A program made the translations under genes and the position numbers. Shown one piece after another: positions 7,200-14,554 of a DNA stretch of 16,837 bases (positions are counted from its first letter, which is position 1; the number at the start of each line of letters is the position of its first letter). The notes under the pieces were generated by a model. That model made no database searches. It was not told the origin of the DNA and worked only from the letters and a program-made list of their open reading frames with translations. The stretch is taken from the NCBI GenBank assembly GCA_903904275.1, contig CAIVBX010000009.1, positions 1 to 16,837 of the forward strand, read 5' to 3'. The DNA is from an uncultured Pseudomonadota bacterium. GTDB taxonomy: Bacteria > Pseudomonadota > Gammaproteobacteria > Methylococcales > Methylomonadaceae.

Positions 7200-8492
7200 T
7201 TAATAACGATAATGGTCAGGTTTATAAGGACCTTCAACGGGAACACTGATGTAAGCGGCTTGCTCAGGTGTTAATTTTGTTAAATGCACACCGATTTGCG
7301 CCAAATGCGCTCGCGCCACTTTTTCATCTAATTTCTTTGGCAAAATATAGACTTTGTTTTCAAAGAAACTCGAATTATTCCATAACTCCATTTGCGCCAA
7401 AACTTGGTTGCAGAACGAATTCGACATTACAAAACTTGGATGACCCGTTGCACAACCTAAATTCACAAGGCGACCTTCAGCCAAAATAATCAAGCGTTTG
7501 CCATCTGGGAAAATAACATGGTCAACTTGTGGTTTAATGTTTTCCCAAGTGTATTGACGCAATGATGAAATTTCGATTTCTGCGTCAAAATGCCCGATGT
7601 TGCACACAATCGCTTGGTCACGCATCGCAAGCAAATGTTCATGACGAATGATGTTGAAGTTGCCTGTTGCCGTCACAAAAATGTTTGCAAGAGATGCTGC
7701 TTCTTCCATCGTGACAACGCGATAACCTTCCATTGCTGCTTGCAATGCACAGATTGGGTCGATTTCAGTAATCCAAACTGTCGCCCCTAAACCGCGTAAT
7801 GATTGAGCGCAACCTTTACCCACGTCGCCATAACCTGCAACAACTGCGATTTTGCCAGCAATCATTACGTCTGTAGCGCGTTTAATCCCGTCAACAAGCG
7901 ATTCGCGGCAACCGTACAAATTATCGAATTTCGATTTTGTCACCGAATCATTGACGTTAAACGCAGGCACTTTCAATGTGCCTTTTGTTACACGTTCATA
8001 CAAACGCAAAACACCTGTCGTCGTTTCTTCTGACAAGCCTTTCACGTCCGCCATGAGTTCAGGGAATTTGTCGTGCATCATGTTGGTCAAGTCGCCGCCA
8101 TCGTCCAAAATCATGTTTGGTCTCCAGCCATCTGTACCGATGATGGTTTGTTCGATGCACCAATTCGCTTCGGCTTCAGTTTCGCCTTTCCATGCAAAAA
8201 CAGGAATTCCCGCTGCTGCCATTGCTGCTGCTGCGTGGTCTTGGGTTGAAAAAATGTTGCATGATGACCAACGAACCGTCGCGCCTAACGCCGTTAATGT
8301 TTCAATCAACACAGCGGTTTGAATCGTCATGTGCAAACAACCCGCGATGCGTGCGCCTTTCAACGTTTGTGCCGCGCCGAATTCTTCGCGCAACGCCATC
8401 AAACCTGGCATTTCGGTTTCCGCAATGTTGATTTCTTTGCGTCCCCATTCTGCCAACGAAATGTCAGCCACTTTGTAATCGGTAAAACTCAT
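7200..8492 (-). CDS. ahcY: Adenosylhomocysteinase (S-adenosyl-L-homocysteine hydrolase)
   Basis: This NAD-dependent cytoplasmic enzyme cleaves S-adenosylhomocysteine to adenosine and homocysteine. That relieves product inhibition of methyltransferases and closes the methyl cycle. The 430 residues match the shorter bacterial form. Visible motifs are GCLHMTIQTAVLIETL near residue 51, the substrate/NAD region VPAFNVNDSVTKSKFDN, the Rossmann motif VVAGYGDVGKGCAQSLRGLG, and the C-terminal PYKPDHYRY. The C-terminal Lys-Pro-Asp-His-Tyr-Arg-Tyr is the strictly conserved tail that reaches the neighbouring subunit's NAD site. It follows metK after 26 bases with an AGGA ribosome-binding site, so synthesis and recycling of the SAM product are co-expressed. 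Confidence 0.97.
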   Translation of the reverse strand: MSFTDYKVADISLAEWGRKEINIAETEMPGLMALREEFGAAQTLKGARIAGCLHMTIQTAVLIETLTALGATVRWSSCNIFSTQDHAAAAMAAAGIPVFAWKGETEAEANWCIEQTIIGTDGWRPNMILDDGGDLTNMMHDKFPELMADVKGLSEETTTGVLRLYERVTKGTLKVPAFNVNDSVTKSKFDNLYGCRESLVDGIKRATDVMIAGKIAVVAGYGDVGKGCAQSLRGLGATVWITEIDPICALQAAMEGYRVVTMEEAASLANIFVTATGNFNIIRHEHLLAMRDQAIVCNIGHFDAEIEISSLRQYTWENIKPQVDHVIFPDGKRLIILAEGRLVNLGCATGHPSFVMSNSFCNQVLAQMELWNNSSFFENKVYILPKKLDEKVARAHLAQIGVHLTKLTPEQAAYISVPVEGPYKPDHYRY

Positions 8493-8518
8493 TTTAATTT
8501 GTATCCTAGTTTGTAAAA

Positions 8519-9679
8519 TTAAATGCCTGCGGCAGATTTTAATGCGTCAACTTTGTCGGTTTTTTCCCAACTGAAAGTGTCTTCGTTACGTCCAAAATGT
8601 CCGTAAGCGGCAGTCGGTTGGTAAATTGGTTTTAATAAACCTAATTGTGAAATTAAGCCTTTTGGACGTAAATCGAATACATCACGCACGATAGCCACTA
8701 ATTTCGTTTCATCGATTTTGCCTGTACCGAAAGTTTCAACGCTAATTGAAGTGGGTTCAGCTACGCCAATTGCGTAAGAAACTTGAATTTCGCAACGTTC
8801 TGCCAAACCCGCTGCAACGATATTTTTCGCTACATAACGTGCCATGTAAGCTGCTGAACGGTCAACTTTTGAAGGGTCTTTTCCTGAAAATGCGCCGCCA
8901 CCGTGTCGTGCCATACCGCCGTAAGTATCAACAATAATTTTACGACCAGTTAAACCACAATCGCCAACTGGGCCACCGATAATAAATTGACCTGTTGGAT
9001 TGATGAAATACTTCGTACCCGAATGCAACCATTCTTTTGGCAACGTGTGCAAAATCACTTCGTCCATGATTGCATCATGCAATGATTTTTGACTAATTTC
9101 AGGTGAATGTTGCGTTGATAAAACTACTGCATCAATGGCAACGGGTTTATTGTCTTCATAACGGAATGTGATTTGACTTTTCGCGTCTGGACGCAACCAT
9201 GACAACGTGCCATTTTTACGCAATTCCGCTTGGCGTTTAACGAGCAAATGCGAATAAGTAATTGGTGCTGGCATGAAAACATCAGTTTCATTGCTCGCAT
9301 AACCAAACATCAAACCTTGATCGCCTGCGCCTTGTTCGTGGTTCGTATCTTCATCAACGCCCATTGCAATATCGGCAGATTGTTTGCCAATCGCGTTTAA
9401 AACCGCACAACTGTTGCCATCAAAACCGACTTCGCCGTTGTCGTAACCAATTTCACAAACAACTTTACGCACCAACGCTTCCGTATCGACCCACGCATCA
9501 GTCGTAATTTCACCAGCTAAAATAACCATCCCTGTTTTAACTAGCGTTTCACACGCCACACGCGCTTTAGGGTCTTGCGCCAAAATTGCATCCAAAACAG
9601 CATCAGAAATTTGATCCGCCACTTTGTCAGGATGTCCTTCTGAAACCGATTCTGATGTGAAAATGAAATCTTTACTCAT
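8519..9679 (-). CDS. metK: S-adenosylmethionine synthetase
   Basis: MetK makes SAM from methionine and ATP, releasing phosphate and pyrophosphate. The protein is 386 residues, the standard length. It begins with FTSESVSEGHPDKVADQISD (ATP and methionine site; His in EGHPDK). GAGDQGLMFGYASNET follows at about 117-132, then the glycine loop GGGAFSGKDPSKVDRS at about 260-275, where Lys and Asp bind phosphate and magnesium. A strong ribosome-binding site (AGAGGAGC) lies 6 bases before the ATG. It is the first gene of the metK-ahcY pair, divergent from rimI, and its leader contains a terminator-like hairpin. Confidence 0.98.
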   Translation of the reverse strand: MSKDFIFTSESVSEGHPDKVADQISDAVLDAILAQDPKARVACETLVKTGMVILAGEITTDAWVDTEALVRKVVCEIGYDNGEVGFDGNSCAVLNAIGKQSADIAMGVDEDTNHEQGAGDQGLMFGYASNETDVFMPAPITYSHLLVKRQAELRKNGTLSWLRPDAKSQITFRYEDNKPVAIDAVVLSTQHSPEISQKSLHDAIMDEVILHTLPKEWLHSGTKYFINPTGQFIIGGPVGDCGLTGRKIIVDTYGGMARHGGGAFSGKDPSKVDRSAAYMARYVAKNIVAAGLAERCEIQVSYAIGVAEPTSISVETFGTGKIDETKLVAIVRDVFDLRPKGLISQLGLLKPIYQPTAAYGHFGRNEDTFSWEKTDKVDALKSAAGI

Positions 9680-9711
9680 TTTTTGCTCCTCTAAAAATAA
9701 AACCTAAATAC

Positions 9712-9741
9712 AAAAAAAGCTGCAAATCACGCAGCCCTTTT
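9712..9741 (-). terminator. Terminator-like hairpin in the metK leader (candidate attenuator)
   Basis: On the minus strand AAAAGGGCTGC pairs with GCAGC plus a run of seven T, enclosing a 7-base loop. The core GCTGC/GCAGC is extended by two G-U and four A-U pairs. It sits between the predicted metK promoter and the metK start, 32 bases from the ATG, with no room for another promoter. metK mRNA must therefore read through it. Confidence 0.6.
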
Positions 9742-9769
9742 ATTGTTTATTGTTGTTTAAACTGTGCTA

Positions 9770-9798
9770 ATCATAACATTTTGATTTTTTGTTTTAAA
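9770..9798 (-). promoter_or_regulatory. Predicted sigma-70 promoter of metK
   Basis: On the minus strand TTTAAA (9798-9793) and a near-consensus -10 TATGAT (9775-9770) are spaced by 17 bases, placing the start near 9763. The -35 is weak, which may mean activator dependence, or that the A/T richness makes this a chance match. The rest of the 9680-9905 gap holds the opposing rimI upstream region, where I could not identify a convincing promoter. Confidence 0.45.
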
Positions 9799-9905
9799 CC
9801 AACGTAATTATTGTTCTCACTGACTGCCTTTATTTTTTTAAAAAATGCGACAATATCGAAACTTTATGACAATTATTAGCGATTTTGTGTTGAGAGAATT
9901 AAAAA

Positions 9906-10448
9906 ATGCGTGGACTGTTTGACCGAGTAAAAGATTTTGTAATTTATGATGCTGATGTGGAGTTTTATGCCAAAGTTTTTCCTGATTCTGTGGGGCGCAA
10001 AGAATTGATGCGCCTACGAAAAATGAACCGTACCGATTTGCCGCAAGTAATTGTAATTGAAAAATCGAGTTATTTATTTCCTTGGAGTGAAGATATTTTC
10101 CGAGATTGCTTAAATACGCGTTACGACTGTTGGGTTTGTGAATTAGGCGATGAAATTTTAGGCTATGGCATTATGTCGATGGCAGTTGGCGAATCACATA
10201 TTTTGAATTTATGCGTTTCACCAAAAGAACAAAAACAAGGCATTGGACGAAAAATTTTAGAACATCTCATTTCTATTGCCAGAAAAGAAGCTGAAACGAT
10301 GTTTTTAGAAGTACGCCCGTCAAACATTCATGCAATTGGTTTGTATGAATCAATCGGATTTAATGAAATTGGCGTGCGAAAAAATTATTATGAAGCCGTT
10401 GGCGGACGTGAAGATGGTTTAATGTTTGCGTTGGCGTTAATTTCATGA
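9906..10448 (+). CDS. rimI: Ribosomal-protein-alanine N-acetyltransferase RimI, with N-terminal extension
   Basis: RimI is a GNAT acetyltransferase that acetylates the N-terminal alanine of ribosomal protein S18. The GNAT core starts at about residue 38 (LRKMNRTDLPQVIVIEKSSY). It has the FPWSEDIFRDC motif, the substrate strand ESHILNLCVSP, and an acetyl-CoA loop of Q/R-x-x-G-x-G type (QKQGIGRKI). LEVRPSN, the GLYESIGF helix and the C-terminal RKNYYEAVGGREDG are highly typical. The family usually has about 150 residues; this frame has 180 because of about 34 extra residues of unknown nature. A GAGAG ribosome-binding site precedes the ATG at 9906. An internal ATG at 10008 would give normal length but has only a weak AAAG before it. 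It is the first gene of the six-gene plus-strand run. Confidence 0.92.
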   Translation: MRGLFDRVKDFVIYDADVEFYAKVFPDSVGRKELMRLRKMNRTDLPQVIVIEKSSYLFPWSEDIFRDCLNTRYDCWVCELGDEILGYGIMSMAVGESHILNLCVSPKEQKQGIGRKILEHLISIARKEAETMFLEVRPSNIHAIGLYESIGFNEIGVRKNYYEAVGGREDGLMFALALIS

Positions 10449-12229
10449 CGTTTAAAAAATTTCGACATTCGCCATTTTTGCCGATTTATTCAACCATTTT
10501 TCTTTACGTTTTTTATTACCTTATTAGTGCTTGGCAATTTGATGTTGAAATTGTATCAAGTTCCATTCCACTCGATGGTTTTGTACAGTTGATATTTGCT
10601 TATATTTTGTACGCATTATCGCGGAAAGCATGGATTTTCGTCATGTTACACGCGCTAATTATGGGCATTTTGTATTTGGGAAATCCGATAAAAATTGCGT
10701 TTTTCGGTGGTCCTTTAATGCCTGACGATATTTTTGCGTTACGGTCGTTGCTGCTGATTCTAAATGGCTGGAAATTTTTTGCTTTAGCGTTGCCCTTAGT
10801 TATCTTAGGAAGTTTGCTAATTTTTAATTTTACTTTACGGCGTTTTCACAATTATATCAGTGGCGTATTTGCAGGATTATTAACTATTACAACGATTTAT
10901 CAGCCAAATTTAATTGTTGAACCAATTGATACTTATATCGGCACAATGCCTTGGAATCAACGTGCTAATTATGTTTGGCAAGGCGCGACAATTCACACAC
11001 TTGTTGAAACGGCGCGTTATTTTTTGTTAGCGGATTCTGCGCCCGATGAAAATGAAGTAAAAAAAGCCGCGCAACAATTACTCAATCAACAAACTGAAGC
11101 GAATACCTTTGAAGATTTCCAACCACGCAATGTGCATATCGTTTTATTAGAATCGTTTTGGGACGCGAATAATTTAGCCAAAGTGAAATTTAACAAAAAT
11201 CCATTATCCGCAGATTTTCGTAAAATTTGGAAAAATGCGAATAATTCAACGGCACTCGTACCTGTTTTTGCTGGCATGACCGCAAATTCAGAATTTGAAA
11301 TTTTGTGCGGTTTTCCTGTGACGAAAAACACGGTGAAATTTGAACGGCAGTTGTTGAATGAAGTGCCGTGTTTGCCGCATTTACTCGCTGAAAAAGGTTA
11401 TAAAACTGTAGTTTCACATCCCAATGTTCCCGTGTTTTGGAATCGCGTAAATGCCTATCATCGCGTTGGTTTTCAAACGTATTGGTCGGAAAAAGATTTT
11501 GATTTAGACGATATTAACCGCGAATTTTTGGGCGATAGTTCGTTATATCGCCAAGTGTTAAGCAAAATTTCGGACACGTTAAATTCACAACAACCAATTT
11601 TAGATTACATTGTGACCTATTTTGGGCATTGGGATTATCCGCTAAATGAAAATCGCCCTGCCCTAATTACCAGCAATTCCAAAGTGGAAGAAGTGACGGC
11701 TTATGCGAATACCACGTTTTATAAATCACAAGAATTCGTCGATTTTATCAAAAATCTACAAGCTAAAGACCCAAATGGAATTATTGTGGCTTTTGGCGAC
11801 CATTTACCGTTTTTAGGTGAAAATTTCGCGGGGTATGTTGAATCAAATTTTTTAACAAAAGAACGAGGCGATTTTTCCGATGCCATGTTTAAATCTTATG
11901 TCAGCACGCCATTGTTAATTATTGACGGTAAAAAAGGCGCGGTGAAAGTGGGTAGTTTGCCGCTTTATCAAGTGCCGAAATTGATTTTAAATTTGCTGCA
12001 TTTTAATCAAAAAACGATTATGGATTTCACAGCTCAACCTGAAAATACAGTAATTCGCCCTTTAACAGGTTTGCATTTTGACCAATCGAAAGACGGAAAA
12101 TTAAGCGTTTGCAAAGCTCCACCTTATTCGCCTGAATGTGAACAATCTTTAAAATGGCTAAAAGCGGTTGAAACCGTTAGCAACGATTTATTTATTGGCA
12201 AACAAACAACCCGTTCATTTGTCAATTAA
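10445..12229 (+). CDS. LTA-synthase/OpgB-like phosphoglycerol or phosphoethanolamine transferase
   Basis: A 594-residue inner-membrane protein. About five membrane segments (approximately residues 13-30, 44-60, 63-80, 104-128, 136-152) precede a large periplasmic alkaline-phosphatase-superfamily domain. Visible catalytic features are Glu236 in VLLESFW (metal ligand), Thr279 in GMTANSEFEILCG (the nucleophile position of LtaS-type enzymes), His395 in YFGHWDYP, and Asp452-His453 in FGDHLPF. Relatives transfer phosphoglycerol or phosphoethanolamine from phospholipid headgroups to periplasmic glucans, lipids or polymers; which acceptor is used here cannot be read from sequence. Its ATG overlaps the rimI stop (ATGA, 10445-10448), showing translational coupling. 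The family assignment is firm; the substrate is open. Confidence 0.85.
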   Translation: MTFKKFRHSPFLPIYSTIFLYVFYYLISAWQFDVEIVSSSIPLDGFVQLIFAYILYALSRKAWIFVMLHALIMGILYLGNPIKIAFFGGPLMPDDIFALRSLLLILNGWKFFALALPLVILGSLLIFNFTLRRFHNYISGVFAGLLTITTIYQPNLIVEPIDTYIGTMPWNQRANYVWQGATIHTLVETARYFLLADSAPDENEVKKAAQQLLNQQTEANTFEDFQPRNVHIVLLESFWDANNLAKVKFNKNPLSADFRKIWKNANNSTALVPVFAGMTANSEFEILCGFPVTKNTVKFERQLLNEVPCLPHLLAEKGYKTVVSHPNVPVFWNRVNAYHRVGFQTYWSEKDFDLDDINREFLGDSSLYRQVLSKISDTLNSQQPILDYIVTYFGHWDYPLNENRPALITSNSKVEEVTAYANTTFYKSQEFVDFIKNLQAKDPNGIIVAFGDHLPFLGENFAGYVESNFLTKERGDFSDAMFKSYVSTPLLIIDGKKGAVKVGSLPLYQVPKLILNLLHFNQKTIMDFTAQPENTVIRPLTGLHFDQSKDGKLSVCKAPPYSPECEQSLKWLKAVETVSNDLFIGKQTTRSFVN

Positions 12230-12247
12230 CACTTAAAAAGAGAATTT

Positions 12248-12850
12248 ATGACACCGCAACAACGTAAAAACAGACAACTGATAATTGGCATTTTCGCTAT
12301 GTCGATTATTCCTTTTAGTATCGCGTGGTATTTGGCAAAAAATCCTGAATTACTCAATTCTGCCGCGACAAACAAAGGGCAACTTATTTCACCTGCCATG
12401 CCAACTGAACGCACAGATTTTCAAGGGTTTGACACTTTTTCACAGGAAAATTTAAAAGAATTGGAAGCACATTGGTTGATTGTGAATGTGATTCCAACCG
12501 CAAATTGCAACGATATTTGTTTAGATGCAATTCATAAAAGCCAGCAATTACGTTTAATGTTAAACAAAGAATTAGTCCGAACTCGTCGCGCGGTTTTGAT
12601 TTTAGATGCAAATACGACATCTGAAACCGCCGCGACTTGGTGGAAAAATGATGGTGATTTATTACGGTTAAAACCAAATGCGGCGGTGATTGAAAAACTG
12701 AATGCGCTTTATAATGGAAAAATTCCCGATGGTGCATTACTTTTGGTCGATCCGCTGGGCAATTTTATGATGCAATACGCGCCACCATTTAATCCATACG
12801 ATGTAAAAAGCGATTTAATGCACCTTTTAAAAATTTCACAAATTGGTTAG
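12248..12850 (+). CDS. SCO-like cytochrome c oxidase assembly-associated membrane protein
   Basis: A 200-residue protein with a single N-terminal membrane anchor (residues 11-30) and an extracytoplasmic domain. It resembles the small SCO/thioredoxin-like proteins encoded between SURF1 and ctaA in gammaproteobacterial oxidase clusters (as in Pseudomonas cta clusters). It keeps their C-terminal pattern DGALLLVDPLGNFMM near residues 160-175 and a final HLLKISQIG. Cys87 and Cys91 form a CxxxC pair, the spacing used for copper by SCO proteins, placed where the family's cysteine pair occurs. It lies 6 bases before the CtaA-FtsY fusion gene, as expected if both descend from a cta cluster. The copper role is inference. 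Confidence 0.7.
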   Translation: MTPQQRKNRQLIIGIFAMSIIPFSIAWYLAKNPELLNSAATNKGQLISPAMPTERTDFQGFDTFSQENLKELEAHWLIVNVIPTANCNDICLDAIHKSQQLRLMLNKELVRTRRAVLILDANTTSETAATWWKNDGDLLRLKPNAAVIEKLNALYNGKIPDGALLLVDPLGNFMMQYAPPFNPYDVKSDLMHLLKISQIG

Positions 12851-12856
12851 TAAAAA

Positions 12857-14551
12857 ATGTTTAGAAAAATAACAGGGGCAAGCGTCCTTCTTACGTTAAT
12901 AGTGATTATTAGCAGCGAATGGCTACGTTTATCGCCGATAGATTTAGGTAATTTAAACGAATTTCATCGACTACTTTCTCAAATGATGCCAATTGTGGTG
13001 ACAGGCACATTATTTTTAGTGAGTAGTTTATTTTGGTTATTTTTCGCGTTGTATTTACGGTTAGATTCGCGCGTTATTTTATCGCCACAACCGCAAAGCC
13101 GTTTATTTGTACAAGTCGCGCTTGCTGTCATTTTAATTCAAATTTTTTTAGGTGATTGGACAACGGCAAATCACGCGGCGTTAGCGTGCCGAGGTTTTCC
13201 ACAATGTAACGGAACATGGTTGCCTGCGCTAAATTATGACAACGCTTTAAATTTACTTTATGGCTTGCAAAATCATTACAGCGGTGTTGTGGCGTATGAC
13301 GCGCAAATTACCTTGGCTTGGTTACATCGCGTTGGTGCATTGTTATGTTTTGTCGTGTTAAGTGGGGTGAGTTTTCAAGCGACTTCCGCACAATCTAAAT
13401 CGTTACGCCAATCAGGTTTGTGGTTAAGTGGTTTATTGTTTTTGCAAATTGCTTTAAGTGTTTTAACGATTCAGTTTAATTTGCCTTGGTGGTTGAATGT
13501 TGTTCATGCCGCATTAGTGACTTTATTGGTTTTACCGCTGATTTCGATTCATTTTTACAGCAAATACGATTTTCCACTTTCGCAAGAAATTGAAACACCT
13601 AAAACAAAAGAAGTTGTTCAAGAAACAGCAACCGATTCGCTTTATGGACGTTTAAAATCCCAACTTCAACGCACACGAAATGGTTTGGGCGGCGTTTTTT
13701 CAACGTTATCTTTATCAAAAACGATTAACGATGATTTATTAGAAGAAATCGAAGCCAACTTATTGATGGCAGATGTTGGTTTTGAAGCAACTAGCGCAAT
13801 CATTGAAAAATTGAAAGAGCGTGTAACACGCTCAGAACTCAAAGACAGCTCGGCTTTAGAAGCGATTTTAAAAGAAGAATTGTTGGCAATTCTGCGTCCA
13901 TGCAGCATCAATTTAACGATTCCAAAACAAGATAAACCGTTTGTGATTTTAGTTGTTGGTGTGAATGGTGCTGGAAAAACTACCACGATTGGCAAATTGG
14001 CAAATCGTTTAAAAATGCAAGGTCACAGCGTGATGCTTGCAGCGGGTGATACGTTTAGAGCTGCAGCCGTTGAACAATTACAAACGTGGGGCGAACGTAA
14101 CGATATTCACGTTGTTGCTCAACACACTGGCGCAGATTCAGCTTCTGTGATTTACGATGCGATTGCCTCAGCACAAGCGAAAAAAATTGATGTTTTAATT
14201 GCTGATACAGCGGGGCGTTTGCAAACGAAATCGAATTTGATGGACGAACTCAAAAAAGTAAAACGTATCATGGCAAAACTCGATGACACCGCGCCACATG
14301 AGGTTTTGTTAGTTTTAGATGCAGGTACAGGACAAAATGCGGTTTCACAAACCAAATTGTTCAATGAAGCCGTGACATTAACAGGTTTGACGCTGACAAA
14401 ATTAGACGGAACAGCAAAAGGTGGTGTCATTTTCGCATTGGCAAAACAATTTGGCGTGCCGATTCGTTTTATTGGGATTGGTGAAAGCATTGAGGATTTA
14501 CAAGATTTTGATGCTGAATCGTTTGTTAATGCATTGTTTATTAAAGACTAA
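12857..14551 (+). CDS. ftsY: Fusion of a shortened heme A synthase (CtaA/COX15) membrane domain with the SRP receptor FtsY
   Basis: One uninterrupted frame of 564 residues. Residues 1-232 hold about six membrane segments (approximately 7-23, 45-67, 84-103, 156-173, 187-206, 213-231). LGDWTTANHAALAC, GFPQCNGTW, His157 in WLHRVGA and His217 in NVVHAAL match the second half of CtaA/COX15, including the Cys111/Cys117 pair and both heme-ligand histidines. The first half is reduced: only two segments remain, the cysteine loop is gone and the fourth-segment histidine appears to be Thr. A linker of about 28 residues leads into a full FtsY NG domain. It has LYGRLKSQLQRTRNGLGG (membrane-contact helix), P-loop GVNGAGKTT (368-376), DTFRAAAVEQL (398-408), DTAGR (450-454) and TKLDG (514-518). 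FtsY docks signal-recognition-particle/ribosome complexes at the inner membrane. The usual acidic A domain is replaced by the CtaA part. ftsE follows after 3 bases. Confidence 0.88.
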   Translation: MFRKITGASVLLTLIVIISSEWLRLSPIDLGNLNEFHRLLSQMMPIVVTGTLFLVSSLFWLFFALYLRLDSRVILSPQPQSRLFVQVALAVILIQIFLGDWTTANHAALACRGFPQCNGTWLPALNYDNALNLLYGLQNHYSGVVAYDAQITLAWLHRVGALLCFVVLSGVSFQATSAQSKSLRQSGLWLSGLLFLQIALSVLTIQFNLPWWLNVVHAALVTLLVLPLISIHFYSKYDFPLSQEIETPKTKEVVQETATDSLYGRLKSQLQRTRNGLGGVFSTLSLSKTINDDLLEEIEANLLMADVGFEATSAIIEKLKERVTRSELKDSSALEAILKEELLAILRPCSINLTIPKQDKPFVILVVGVNGAGKTTTIGKLANRLKMQGHSVMLAAGDTFRAAAVEQLQTWGERNDIHVVAQHTGADSASVIYDAIASAQAKKIDVLIADTAGRLQTKSNLMDELKKVKRIMAKLDDTAPHEVLLVLDAGTGQNAVSQTKLFNEAVTLTGLTLTKLDGTAKGGVIFALAKQFGVPIRFIGIGESIEDLQDFDAESFVNALFIKD

Positions 14552-14554
14552 ATC

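Noticed and set aside
7852..8322. A 156-codon open frame on the plus strand opposite ahcY (and several shorter ones nearby)
   Set aside because: These mirror codon bias of the real ahcY gene; compositions are serine/cysteine-rich and unlike any family.
9680..9905. SAM or SAH riboswitch upstream of metK-ahcY
   Set aside because: The transcribed leader is too short for SAM-I, and I could not match the conserved cores of SAM-II, SAM/SAH or SAH classes. Only a terminator hairpin is visible.
13562..13640. Artefactual joining of ctaA and ftsY by a sequencing frameshift
   Set aside because: Both parts are in one frame with a plausible hydrophilic linker and no internal stop or start. A simple indel would not remove the stop codon, intergenic space and the FtsY A domain together. 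An assembly error is still possible and is listed as a check.
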